From assembly GCA_029959085.1 (NCBI GenBank), contig JARWIR010000015.1, forward strand, positions 6,385,017-6,449,016: a stretch of 64,000 bases of DNA. Direction: 5' to 3'. Both the position numbers and the translations under genes were made by a program. Of this stretch, positions 1 to 11,567 are shown piece after piece. Below the pieces are notes generated by a model. The model searched no databases, was not told the origin of the DNA, and was given only the letters and a program-made list of their open reading frames with translations. Every line of letters starts with the position of its first letter. The first letter of the stretch is position 1. The stretch comes from Nemophila menziesii (Eukaryota; Streptophyta; Magnoliopsida; Boraginales; Hydrophyllaceae).

Positions 1-762
1 GTGGCTTAGTGTTGTACTCGGTTGACTGTTTTGAATTTCTTTCTTTATTTTATATTTTTAATACGTGTAAAGGTTAATAATCGTATGTGTATTCTTTGAT
101 GCAAAAAATAAATTAAAAAACAACATAGGACTTTGACTTATGGGAAATTTCCCTGTACAGATTTGTTTTAAAAAAAAAATTAAAAAACAAGATAAAGAGT
201 ATGATTTCTTTGAAAATGACAGAAATTGTAATCAAATTTGAAAATTAAATTTTACAATTTAAGGTTCAAGGTTTAGTGTTTAGATCTTAAGGTTTTATTG
301 TTTTAGGTTATTAGTTTTTAATACACGAAAAAACTACTCGACTCTAAAACTTAGAATATGTAATTGCACAATTACAAAAGTTTCTTTTAGACACTACATT
401 ATTAATAATATACAATCCATGATTTGATGAACCTTCATATAAAATTTTTATCTTTATACTGATTATATTGGAAAATTCACTAACAAAACTTTCAAATATT
501 AAAATTAAAATCAATCAAAACATATGTTAAATAACTACAGTTCATAATATGTACCTGCACAAGTACATAAAAGTACTTGCATAACTACATATGTACATCA
601 TCGGTTAAGTTTTGGTTAGTTTCCCAGAACTCAATTTTCACTTCAAATCCTATAAACTCATACATCTAGTATGTCAATTCAAAACACTTATAAAACAAAC
701 ATAAAAAAATTAATTTCATCTCAACAAACATTAAACATTAGACATATTGTTCACCAATAACT
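1..762. other. 3' flank of gene A: AT-rich DNA with degraded palindrome module
   Basis: No coding potential is visible. From about 330 the segment has a degraded copy of the roughly 200-bp flank module that recurs near 6,070, 6,465, 10,960 and 11,400. It includes CTACTCGACTCTAAAACTTAG at 334, a palindrome-like pair around 550-590 (tacctgcacaagtac and gtacttgcat), a TTTCCCAGAACTCA half-site at 621, and a CTTATAAAACAAACATAAA tail near 690. A TTTAG-rich stretch lies at 255-320. Confidence 0.55.
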
Positions 763-3700
763 TCAACAATTATATCTTCTTACATTTAATTCTTTCTCAA
801 GTTTTTCTTCTAACTCAACACCTTTTTCTAGTTCTTTAATATCAATTACTACACTATTGTGACGAACTATCCAGTTAACAACTCTCTGTTTGTAACTCAA
901 TTCTTCATACTTACTACATTGATTTGTTACATAAGATTTTTCGTAAAGATCCCACAAATACATAAATGCGTGTACTCCTGAAAGTTCTATTTTCTTGGAC
1001 ACATGATTTGTTTTAATATGTACCACCTCAGGAATAGAAGTATTTTTTTTTCTTTGATCGGCAGGAATAGAAGTCTTTGATTCTTCTTCATTACTATTCT
1101 TTCTTCTCGCTTGAAAATATTTAACTAACTTATCTACTAAATCTTTCACATTTTTTCCTGCTTCGAAGCCCACACTTTTTTCAAGTTCAGAATCGTGTTG
1201 ATGGTAATGGAAAAATTTCTTGTTGCATTTATCATAGTCCAGAATACTCCAGAAAATTTTACCCTCCCATTTAGTTTTTATTGGAAAAATTATATGTTTG
1301 TGAGTGTTTAAATAACACTTAAAACTTCGACCAACGGTTTTCACGAAATTGCTGTAATCAGTTTGCATCAATTCCTGGTGTTACAACTTATTAGTTCAAG
1401 TAATGGAAAAATTATACTAATCTAAGAAAAAAAATAAAAATTGCATCACTTACTATTGTATTTGCTGACATTGATATTGCATGATTATCATCATTATATT
1501 TTCCACTACATCTGTACTGCTTATCTTTATTTGTGTTGTCCCATATGTATAAAACGCTTCCCATAACCTGTAATGTACAATATAAAAATTTATTTTTTCC
1601 TTCATTTATACTTTGTTTCACATGGATCAATACTTAACTTTCAATTAAATTATGCATCATTAATCTTTTTCAATTTTTTTGTTTATCATACCGTATCAGT
1701 TACGCCGTCATCATTAGATAGTTTTATCAAGTCTTCTGCTGTCACTTCAATAATATATTTCCAAATAACAGTAGATAGTGACATTTCTCTTGCGACTCTG
1801 TTTACGATTTTCATTTCATGACAAATCACTTTTCCTTGTGTATTGTCTTTAGTTTTCTGTTTTTTAAGCTTATTTGGATCAACAAAGTCATCAGGGATCC
1901 TTTTTGGCTTTCTATCATCTCTTTCTGTAACTCTTATTACCATAGAGCTTCGACTTGTTTCTGTCAATTTCGTTTTATTTTTAGGCACTACTTTTTCACG
2001 GATTTGGGATACTGTGGTTGTTGGTGTAGTTAACATTGATGATTTTGATTTTTCTTTTTCATTTCTCATCAATATTGTCTCATTTAACATTGTTTCTTTG
2101 TCATTACTTTGGTTTTTTTGTTCATCGTTTTGTACTGGCTTTGTTGCTTCTTTTAATTGTTCGATTTCTTTTTGTTGCTTCTTTGCAGACAGAGACTCTT
2201 CTAGTTCTATTGTGGTACAGATATCTTCTTCTTCTCCTTTTTTTAATTCTTCATCTTCTTTGAATTTTTTTTGTTCCAAAGTTTGTATATACAATTTCAA
2301 CCTCGTTACTTCTTCCGAGAGGTTATCGTTCTCCGCTCTCAGGCATGTGACTTCAGTATCATTTTTTGCATGGCTTTGTGCCTCGGCTAACTTTGTTTTC
2401 AATTCTTTATTTTCTTCAAACATTTTGTCACATTCTTGTCTCATCTGTATATTTTCGGATTCTTTCGCGTTTACAGATGCTTCTAACATAGCAATTTCCT
2501 CACTCTTCTTATTTATCTCAGCCAGTTGGTCTTCCTTTTCTTTATCCAATTTTGTCATAACATTATTTAGGTTAAAATTCAGCTTTTTCACCTCTTCCCT
2601 CTCATAATTTAATTCATTAACCATATCTTTTTTTTCAGTTTCTGTTTGAGTTAGCTTCAATTCTAGCTCACACACTTTATTCCTCTGTAAACATAATTCC
2701 TCACTTAGAAACTTCATTTGTGCTTCCATTTTTGTATTTTCTGATATGAGATCAACATCTGCTAAAGATTGGTCGTTTATGTTTTCAGCTATCTGATCTC
2801 TTAACACTCCTTTTGAAGGTGGTGTTTCCAAAATATGCAAATTCTCTATTTCAAGGGATACGGTGGGACCACTTTCGTCTAGGAAAGGTTGATTTAAGGT
2901 ACCAATATATTCTGTATTGATAGTGTTACTTGTTGATGCTTGATTCGCAATATCTATACCTTTTGATCCTTGTGGCTCAATCCTAAATGGACTTGTGGGT
3001 GTATCAATTGTTTTTTCACTGTTTTCGGCCCCATCCATAATAACTTGTATCTCAGAAGAGTTTCTTTTCCTCTTCCTATAATACACTTGAGGCTCCTTCA
3101 GGAAATTCTCTGCGTATACCATTATTCTATGCATCTCGTCTTCACTGCTATCCATTTCTTCTTCTTCATTTTCGTATGGGAGTTCTTCATCACTTCCTGG
3201 TTCATCTTCATTCCTTAATGAATCTCTTATGTATTTTCTCTCATACCTTTTGAGATTTAAATTATCTTTTTTCATCTACAACAAATAAAAAAAAATTCAG
3301 GGAATTAGTAAATTCACTTACGTACGTTACTAAATCTACTAAGTGATCGATATTTCTGAAATTTTTGATGTGAAAAACGAGTTCTGGGAATACTTCCCAA
3401 CACTGGACAAGTACGGTTTTGCAATTGCACAAGTACGTTTTTGTGTTTCTACAAGTACAATCCCATAACCCAATATCCCATAACTCAAAATACAATAAAT
3501 GGAATACAGTATTATATTTAGTGTAAGAAAAGTTTAAGTTTCTAAAAATGTGAAGTTTATAAAACTGTATTTCTGAAATTACTAAACAACTAAAAGAATT
3601 TCACATCAACCTTGTAAGATAAACAACTAGTATCTTACATATCTCTGTTTCACTTTGTATATATGATTGAGCTTGAAAGATTCATGGCGTTGTTTAATGT

Positions 3701-4523
3701 GCCATCTCAAAACTCTTGGATATGCACGTTCAAGGTTTTCAACTGGATCCCATGTGTTAGCGTGTTCAAAGAAAAACGCCTGTAATATAAATTTGTTTAA
3801 TAATTAATTGTTTTGTTTTCAAATAGCATCTTGTCTTCATATTTAACAAATGTATTAACTTACCAGCAACATGCAGCTTGGACCTTTGGGATTATTGAGA
3901 TGTCCACTATTTAGAGAACTTTCTAATCTTTTTATACTTTCACTTGCCCAGTCATAATTCTTCAATCTTTTGAGATCTTGACTGATACGAATCACCCACC
4001 AATCTATATATCCTCGCCCAGAACAGAAGAATACTGTGGCCAATACAAGAAGACACATTAATCGTGCAATATCTTCGTTGGTTTCGGTTGACTCAGGTTT
4101 TTCTAAAAGTTCCATTAACTTCTCCTTTACTTTTCCCACCGTTAATCCTTTATTTATTCCAGGGAACATTCTTTGACACCATATAGATTCAATCACATCT
4201 GCTTCTGTGAAACTTGGAATACCTAGGTCCCCACTCTCCAAGCCCATTATAATTCTTACATCATCTCGTGTAATTCGTAAATTGGTTTCCTTTATGTAGA
4301 ATCCTTTACTTTCAGTTTGATAAGTACTCACTATATCTTTCAAAGCTGGTGCGTCTATTCTCATAGAAGGAAGAGAATCAATTCTCTCAAATACTCCTTT
4401 GATCAGTAAGTAAAATGGCAATATTTTGCAGACATTTAGATGCCTGGCCTTGAAATTACTGCTTCTCAAAACACTTAACAGATTGTGTAACGATGATCTA
4501 TGTTCTGAATTTTTTTTACCCAT
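763..4523 (-). CDS. Gene A: DUF1985-like N-terminal domain, coiled coil, degenerate Ulp1-like C-terminus (type 1)
   Basis: Five exons can be read on the minus strand: 4523-3864, 3779-3639, 3275-1692, 1567-1454 and 1374-763. All have GT-AG borders and phase-0 introns, giving about 1,036 codons without a stop. Exon 1 has the DUF1985-like signature ITRDDVRIIMGLESGD and a CLLVLATVFF segment. Exon 2 continues with AFFFEHANTWD and PRVLRWHIKQ. Exon 3 (528 codons) is a Glu/Lys-rich coiled coil with a basic KRKRN cluster near its start, ending in a block shared with gene B (REMSLSTVIW). Exon 5 resembles the Ulp1/C48 fold (IIFPIKTKWEGKIFWSI, then ELSGVHAFMYL). By eye the catalytic His is Phe and the Cys is Ser, so protease activity is unlikely. 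The CAG acceptor lies just before the start codon, implying a 5'UTR intron. Related to KAONASHI/DUF1985-ULP genes of plant MULEs; the cellular role is unknown. Confidence 0.75.
3276..3638 (-). promoter_or_regulatory. Palindrome pair in intron 2 of gene A
   Basis: At 3,380-3,404 the intron has AGTTCTGGGAA-TAC-TTCCCAacACT, an inverted repeat. At 3,406-3,458 follow GGACAAGTAC, GCAATTGCACAAGTAC and CTACAAGTAC, which are full and half copies of the GTACTTG-nn-CAAGTAC palindrome. The same order recurs in intron 2 of genes B and C. The function is unknown; the placement is directly visible. Confidence 0.7.
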
Positions 4524-5560
4524 TTCTGCATTGTAAATTTAACATGTTAGTATAGCTATTCTTAATTACGTATAAAAAAAGTGTAATTGCTCAGGTACAA
4601 AAGTGTACTTGCACAACTACAAAATTGCATTTGGTAGGGTTTTTATATGTTACAGATGAGTTCTGGGAATACTTCCCACAACTGGACAAGTATAATTTTT
4701 GTGGTTCTACAAGTACTTAACACTGTTTTTTATTTTCATTATTCATTATTCTCACATTAATCAATATCTTCTATACAAAACTTTCTCACAACTCAATCAT
4801 AATTTGACGTTTTTTGCAAGACTCGAATACCATTACTTATGTAATCAAATTAAACTACAGTTTTCATTGGTTTCCAGTTTTGGGAAAATTTCCAGCACTC
4901 TGTATTTTACTCAAATATCAATCATCATTCAGTTTATTACAAAAATTTCTGGAACTTAAGCATTTTAACAATAAAAATCAAACATTACTTCTAATTTTTT
5001 TAAAAATGCGACATAAATTCTCTAAAATAAATTCAAATCAAAATCAGTTTAACCCATATGTAAATTTTATTGCGCATTTGTATTATAAATGATTTCTGTT
5101 ACATTGTTTTCACTATATCGTCAATCATTTTTTCAAAAAAAATACATCATAATCATCTACAAAACATTTTTGTAAAAAAATTGTTCTAAATACATATTTT
5201 ATGCAAGTATTACATATTTGTATACATATTATCACGTAATATTACTGTTTCAACAACTTCAAGATGATTTCAGTAACAGAAATCAGAAAATATTTCGATT
5301 TATAACATTAATTTTTGACGCAAATTAAGTAATATTAGGCGCGCAAGTAATGTACCTATAGATGAAGATTTTTTTCCTGATTAATCACCGAAGATCTAAG
5401 CGAGATTCGTTCTTCAATTTTTCTTACTTTCTTTGATTTGAGTTCGTTCCTGATATAATGTTTAGACTTTGTGTAGAGTAAGAACTGTTTTTGGCGGTTT
5501 GAGTATATCAAATGAGAAATAATGCCGTTACGAGAAACTATGAATAAAGTAAGGCCCTTT
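4524..5560 (-). promoter_or_regulatory. 5' region and inferred 5'UTR intron of gene A
   Basis: A CAG acceptor lies two bases before the ATG, so upstream sequence is probably a 5'UTR intron. It holds GTACTTGCACAACTAC at 4,605-4,620, AGTTCTGGGAA-TAC-TTCCCAcAACT at 4,659-4,683, and a weaker TTTGGGAAAATTTCCAGCACT near 4,880. The first exon and transcription start were not located. The remainder, to about 5,560, is AT-rich and matches the 5' flank of gene B. Confidence 0.5.
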
Positions 5561-7172
5561 GAATTTCTTCTTTTGTTTAGTTCTTTTTGGCCCTTTAAAA
5601 TAAGTCCATGTGTATGAATTGAAATGTGTGTTAAGTTATCATTTGTAAAGTTATATTGCCAAAAAGTTAAAATTACAATTTCAAAGGGTAATTTTATTTT
5701 TATTGATATGAAAATTTGATTTTTTTTATTTTTTTATTGTAAAATTCATTAACTAAACTTTTTAATACTAAAATTTAAATCAAATAAACATTAGTAATGA
5801 TTCTATAGGGTAATTCTATTTTTAGAAAGTTTCTGTTTTTCTAAAAACTGTAAAAAAATAAATATAGTGTAAATTATAAATAAATGTATTTCAATCTTAA
5901 CATCTATCTTAGTTCCATCATCAGGAATAATGCTAACTTAATTCTTGGAAGTTTTAAAATTATTGTACATTTATAAGAAGTTTTCCATATCTAACATTTA
6001 ACTTACATTTTATTTATATTTTAAGCTTTATTATCTTTTAATTTAATTTAATGAACTCAAATTCTCAATTGTCTATCTTAAACTAAGTGACTCTACAACT
6101 TAGATTTTATACTTGCACAAGTACAATAGTGTACTTGTGCAAGTACACTTTTTACTGGTGCAAGTACATTATTAAACATACAATTTTATTATGGGAAGTT
6201 TCCCATAACTCATTTTTCTTTCAATAACCTATAAAATTCATGAATATTGAATGTTGTCTGAAAACACTTCTACAACAAACATGATTATGGTTGTAGGGTC
6301 TAGGTTTTAGGTTTTAGATCTTAGGGTTTAGTTATTAGTGTGTAGGTCTTATGTTTAAGTGTTTATGGCTTGGGTTTAGGTCTTAAAGTTTAGAGTTTTA
6401 GGTTTAGGTCTTAAGATTTCAGTTTTTTATCCAAAAATGGAACCCTTGTAACCAAACAAAAAACTTCTTGACTCTACAACTTAGATTATATACTTGCACA
6501 AGTACACTATTATGCTTGTGCAAGTACTTTATTAAACATACATTTTTATTATGGTAAAATTCCCATAACTCAATTTTCTTTCAAAAACCTATAAAAATTC
6601 ATGCATATTGAATGTCGACTTCAAATTCTTATAACACAAACATAAAAAATAAAAATAAAAAAATCATGTGCATATATCAGGTGTTACTAAATAGTGATCC
6701 TATAGGTTTTAGGGTTTAGGTCTTAGGATTTAACTCAAATGTTATCTAATAGGATTTTTGTACTTGCACAAGTACATATTTGTATTTGTAGTTGCACAAG
6801 TAATATTTTTTTTACTTTATAATGTAGCTGAAATTATGGACGAACATGTTACAGTTTTAAACATCATGTAAGTTAAAATGTGTAAAAAATATTAAGTTAA
6901 AGGAAATATGAGTTTTGTGCCTTTGTAGTGGCAAAATTATATTTTGTTAGAACAAAGATATAAATTATTATTCTAAAATTTTACTTTTATGAATTTTGAA
7001 AAAAGTTTAAAATACGATTAAATATATTCAAATACTAGTCATTCATTACATCATTCAAAAGCAAACTAGTTTTTAAAAACTATTATAAAGTAAAGACATA
7101 AATCATAATTAAACAAACAATATCTTCAGTCCATTGATCAGAATTTGCAAAATTTCCAGCTCTGGGTCCATG
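5561..7172. other. 3' flank of gene C: AT-rich DNA with two copies of a 200-bp palindrome module
   Basis: No protease exon or other coding block is visible here. Two similar modules lie at about 6,070-6,285 and 6,465-6,665, each running ACTCTACAACTTAGATT, palindromes, ATTAAACATACA, a TTATGGGAA/TTCCCATAA inverted repeat, ACCTATAAAA and ACAAACAT. Between them (6,290-6,425) is a string of degenerate TTTAGG words. A further perfect GTACTTGCACAAGTAC-type site is at 6,760-6,775. Confidence 0.6.
6110..6210. repeat. Densest palindrome cluster (3' flank of gene C)
   Basis: Three GTACTTG-type sites stand in a row: TACTTGCACAAGTAC at 6,110-6,124, GTACTTGTGCAAGTAC at 6,131-6,146 and TACTGGTGCAAGTAC at 6,153-6,167. 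They are followed by TTATGGGAA-GT-TTCCCATAA at 6,189-6,208, which has perfect 9-bp arms. Spacing between sites is only 6 to about 20 bp. Confidence 0.8.
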
Positions 7173-9855
7173 TCATATTTTATCTGCAGGTGCAGCTTTT
7201 GAGCTATCCACAATTGAGATAACTGATGCTTCGTCCTCATCTTTGTTGTTTTTTTTCTCAACTTCCTTCTTGTTTCCTGTATTTTCTTCTTCAGGTTCAT
7301 TATTCTCGGGTTCTTTACCTTCTACTTGTTTTTCACCTTCCTTATGTGTATTTTGCTTCTTTCTATTGTAACTCTTTTCTAATTTTTTTCCAGATACATT
7401 CTTTTTCTGAATTTCATCTTCAGATTTTTTTTGTTAAATCTTTAGGTTCTTCACCAAATCCTTGAATCCCCAACTCCTTCAGTTTTTTTTTCATTTCTTG
7501 ATTTTCATTACACACAGTTATGTACAAGACATTAAGTTTCTTCAACTCATCCACATAATTTTCATTCTCCTCTTTTAGCTCACGTATCTCCTTTTCAGCA
7601 TCCCTTTTTTCTTTTTCTAAATTATTAACCATCTCTACCGTACTTGCTAGCTTAGTTTCTGCTGTCTTTAAACTATCTTCTATAATCTTTTTATCAGACA
7701 GTGCTTGTTGATTCTTCTTATTTAGAGCATCTGATTGCTTCATCAAACTTACAAGTTTTAAATTCAATTTGTGAATTGCATGCCCCATCCATTCTTTCTC
7801 TTTAAGCAGTTCTTGCTTTGAAACAGTCCCCTCCTCTTCTTCTTCGTCGTCATCATCATTTTCATTGACTAGTAAACAAAATATATAAAAAAAACAGCAA
7901 TTACAGAATTTTAATTGTACAACTACAAAAATATATTAAATATACCTTTCTCCTTCTTATCCTTTTGAGTTGTTCTTTTCTTTCTTTTTCTCCTCTCTTC
8001 TTCCTCTGACTCCTCTTCTGTCTCACTTTCATCGATTAGAGTTCTTTTATTAAATTTTTTTTTATTTGTCCGTAATTCCTTTTCATTGTTTACTACCTTT
8101 TTACGTTTGTTCTTTTGTTTTGTATTTTTCTTACCCTCTTCTTCCTCATTTCCTTCCTCTTCGTCCTCTTGTTCCTCTGCCTCCTCATTGGTCTCATTGT
8201 CATCAATTACAGATTTTCTTTTCAATTTTTTCTTACTCGTCTGTAATTCTTTTTCACTGTCTTCCAGATTTTTACATTTTTTGCTTTGTTTCATCTTTTT
8301 CTTCACATCCACTTCCTCCTCTTCCTCATCTTCGTCCTCTTTATCATCCTCTTCATCCTCTTCATCATGCTCTTCATCCTCCTCTTCGTCATTCTCTTCT
8401 TCCTCTTTCTCGTCTTTATCGATCCCAAGTTTCTCAAATTCTTCATCGGTTATTTCAATCTTCTCTATTACCTGAAATTTATATATTGTTGTACTGTTTA
8501 GATACTTAAAACAAAGGTTCAGAGTAAAAGAACAAGTAACTAAGAAATCCCAAAACTCAAAACACTACGAACAAAATTATTGTACTTGCGCAAGTACGAA
8601 AGTGTACTTGCACAATTTTTCACCTAGAAATGCAAATATAACTGAATATAAATGAATATAACTGAACTAATGTTAAAATTCATTGACTAAAGTTAACTTT
8701 ATTACATTTTTAAACACTATGTAATTTTAAATGTATGAAAAGTGCTAAGTCACAGGGTTTTTGATGTGAAATACGAGTTCTGGGAAATATTTCCCACTAC
8801 TGGGCAAGTGCGTTTTTGTACTTGCGCAAGTACAAAACTCTGATTTCTCTTCAATTTTTTTCTGAAACTCAGAGTATATGCCTAAAAGTCAGATTTCTCT
8901 TTTCAAATTTATCATATGTTTACATTTAACAGGTTACAATTTATTCTAGAGTCAGTTTTTTCTTACCTGATTGGATTTTAATTTGTCAATGACTTGTTTT
9001 TTGTAGTTAGGATTCTTGCAAATTAACTTCCATCTTAAGCAGCGAGGAAATGCATTTATCGCTTCTTTCGTTTTCTCATCTTTCTTTTTCTCACCAATTG
9101 TTGTATGCTCAAAAAACCATCCCTGAAACACAGTAATATTTAAAACCGAAAACAAAAAACATACACAATTAAGATGTCTTCGTATTTAAATAAAGACTTA
9201 CCAAGATTGCAGTGACACAACCTCCGACTTTGCTGGGTTTGAACAAGTTTTCCCTTAAAGACTTAACCAACACTCTGAGAATGCTTCTTGACCAGTTGAA
9301 GTTTTTCAAACTGTCCAACTGTTCTGAGTGCTTTAAGTACTTCCTATTTCTTAATGGAGCTTGTTCGCAAAAGAATAATGTAGTGAAAGAAAGCAACGTC
9401 ATCAGTTTCGGAAAATCTTCTTCGATACTACGAGTATCTGTTCGCTCTAACACTTTGTCGATCGCAGTCACTATTCCTTTTTTGTCTATTTTTGAATTTT
9501 CAAAAATTCTCCGCTCCCAATCTGACTTTTCTTTGAGTTCCGCTTTTGAAAAATTAGGAACTGCCTCTGAACCTTCCTCAATAGCAAACAAGACCTTCAC
9601 GTCTCTCCGAGTTACCTTCAACATTTTTTCGCCAAGTTTGAAGATGTTTGTGTTGGCATCATAACATTTGATTATCTGACCCGGTAGGACGTCCCCTACC
9701 TTTCTACAGTCTTTATCATTTTTGAAATCGAATAGTTGTTTGAAGAGATAATAGAAAGGCGTCTTCCTGCACGCCTCAATATGTTCGGGTGTAACCTCTG
9801 GTTTTCTCAATACTTTGTTAATAACGTAAAGGGTCGATGCGTAACCTCTCACCAT
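7173..9855 (-). CDS. Gene C: DUF1985-like domain with acidic coiled coil, no protease exon (type 2); one frame break
   Basis: Four exons can be read: 9855-9202, 9122-8967, 8471-7946 and 7868-7420, with GT-AG borders. Exon 1 has VTRRDVKVLFAIEEGSE and KLMTLLSFTTLFFCEQ, the type 2 version of the DUF1985-like domain. Exon 2 opens GWFFEHTTIGEKKK and continues AFPRCLRWKL. Exon 3 is strikingly acidic (runs of Glu/Asp) with alternating basic blocks of nuclear-localisation type. Exon 4 is a coiled coil. The frame ends at 7,420 inside a run of eight A (minus strand, near 7,432). In the neighbouring frame, lysine/glutamate-rich coding continues to a TGA at 7,173, so one indel in the run, a sequencing error or real decay are all possible. 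Unlike D, no Ulp1-like exon follows. The start is supported by conservation of the AGATATGG context with D. Confidence 0.65.
8472..8966 (-). promoter_or_regulatory. Palindrome cluster in intron 2 of gene C
   Basis: Two perfect 16-bp palindromes GTACTTGCGCAAGTAC stand at 8,582-8,597 and 8,818-8,833. The inverted repeat AGTTCTGGGAA-ATA-TTTCCCActACT is at 8,776-8,801. The sequence leading into it (GATGTGAAATACGAGTTC) is nearly the same as in the 5'UTR intron of C and in intron 2 of A and B, so a whole block of about 70 bp is shared, not just the palindromes. Confidence 0.75.
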
Positions 9856-10740
9856 ATCTGTATTTACATCAATTCAGGGAAAATGTTAATGAATAAAGCA
9901 TAAAGCATACATGTCTTTGTATGTAATAGTGGAAAGAAAAACTTATCCAACGAGAGAACTATAATGTGTACTTGTACAAGTACAATATAGTACTATAATG
10001 GTTTTTTCATACAAGTCACATAGTTTAAGTTAAACAGTTTTTTTATATAAAACTCAGGCAGTCAATTTTGTTAAAATGTGTGTGAAAAATGTTTAAATTA
10101 TGGATTTTTGGATGTGAAATACGAGTCCTGGGAATACTTCCCACAACTGCGAAAATACATTTTTGTACTTCTGTAAGTACATTTTTCTTAGCTGCATGGT
10201 CAAAATCCTTAATCTTTAGTGCTATAAAATTATGTTTCTGCAACTACTAACATCTTAAAACTATATAATACTTTTTATAACAGAAGAATGAGTGTTTATT
10301 TTAACATTTCAAGCAGTCAAATATAGAAAACGAGTTCCAAAATAGAAATCAAATAATCAAGAACATTAACATTCACAAAAATCAAATATAAACACTAAAA
10401 TTCAAGTACACCAATTGTTTGAAGTAATTACTATAGATAGAAAATCTCTCGAAACAATTTTATGTGTTATCATTTCGATTCTTTAAGCACACCAACTGTT
10501 TGAACTTTAAAAAACCCAAGTAAATTATAAAAAGAAATTAAAACACAGAAAAAACTTGGAAATCACCTTCAATATTTATTGGAGAAATACTTAAATCGGT
10601 TGATGAATGCGTGTTTTGAAGAAATTTAAGCTGAGACAGAGCGAGTGAGTGACTGTTTGTTGCATGTATTTGTATTGATCTGAATACTAAACGATTCAGC
10701 TGATTAATTTATTCTTTCTTTTTCTCTTTTGTTTTGTTTG
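9856..10740 (-). promoter_or_regulatory. 5' region and inferred 5'UTR intron of gene C
   Basis: An ACAG acceptor precedes the ATG by two bases. Upstream are the perfect palindrome GTACTTGTACAAGTAC (9,968-9,983), AGTCCTGGGAA-TAC-TTCCCAcAACT (10,124-10,148) and GTACTTCTGTAAGTAC (10,165-10,180). From 10,250 to 10,740 nothing else is recognised. The end of this segment should hold the promoter, and it abuts the 3' flank of gene B at about 10,740. Confidence 0.5.
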
Positions 10741-11567
10741 TTAGTGGTTTAGTGGGGTTAGTGCGCGTACAGTTTTTAGTTTCTTTCTTTATTTTATTTT
10801 TTTATTAAGTGTAACGGTTCATATCGTATGTAATTATTTGGTAAAAAAAAAATGAAAAATAAGATAAGTGCCTGATTTCTTTGTAAGTTACAAAAACTAT
10901 AACCAAATTTGAATGTACAACTTAGGTTATTTATTTGAAAATGAAAGATAATGAAAAGAAAAAACTACTTGACTCTACTATTTAGGTTATTTACATACAC
11001 AAGTACAATAATGTACTTGAGCAAGTACATGATTATACATACAATTCAATTATGGGAAAGTTCCCATAACTCAATTTCCTCTGAAAATACTATAAATTCA
11101 TAAATCTTGTACATTGAGTAAAAAAACTTATAACACAAACATAAAAAAAATCATGTTTATATTGATTTTATTGGAAAATTCATCGACCAAATTTTAAAAT
11201 ATTAGTATTAAAATAATCAAAACAAATTTTGAAAAAACTAAATTTAATTAGATGTACTTGAACATCTAAATAAATGTAATTGCATAAGTAAATTTTTAGA
11301 TTTGAAATTGTATTCCTTTTATTTTATTTTGAATTATGGGATTTTGAGTTATGGGATACTATTTGGATAAATTTTTCAATAATGTTCTTTTAGAATGACA
11401 AACCACATACTTGTGCAAGTACAAAAAAGTACTTTTCCAGTTCTGGGATGTATTCCCAGAACTCAAGTTTCTCTGCAAACTAAAAAATACTTATCACACA
11501 AACATAAAAAATATTACATATTTCATCAACAAATCTAAACCATTACACATATCCTTCCTCAATAATT
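10741..11567. other. 3' flank of gene B with two palindrome modules
   Basis: Non-coding. Module copies at about 10,960-11,160 and 11,400-11,520 contain GTACTTGAGCAAGTAC (11,013-11,028), TTATGGGAA-AG-TTCCCATAA (11,050-11,069), ATACTTGTGCAAGTAC (11,407-11,422) and AGTTCTGGGA-TGTAT-TCCCAGAACT (11,439-11,463). The last has perfect 10-bp arms. Confidence 0.7.

Larger units (their letters stand above)
1..5550. repeat. Tandem duplicated unit, copy 1 (gene A with flanks)
   Basis: This stretch realigns with 10,740-16,510. The match begins at the first bases of the window (gtggcttagtgttg here, gtggtttagtgggg at 10,740, then a shared TTTCTTTCTTTATTTTAT tract). It continues through the 3' flank, all five exons and four introns, and the 5' flank (TACATCATAATCA at about 5,145 and 16,243). 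Similarity fades near 5,420-5,560. Since the window starts inside the unit, the array probably extends to the left. This is a by-eye alignment; identity was not computed. Confidence 0.8.

Noticed and set aside
1843..2607. Long plus-strand frames rich in Ser/Phe/Leu at 1,843-2,607, 8,066-8,509, 12,729-13,630
   Set aside because: These are antisense shadows of the Glu/Lys-rich coiled-coil exons on the minus strand.
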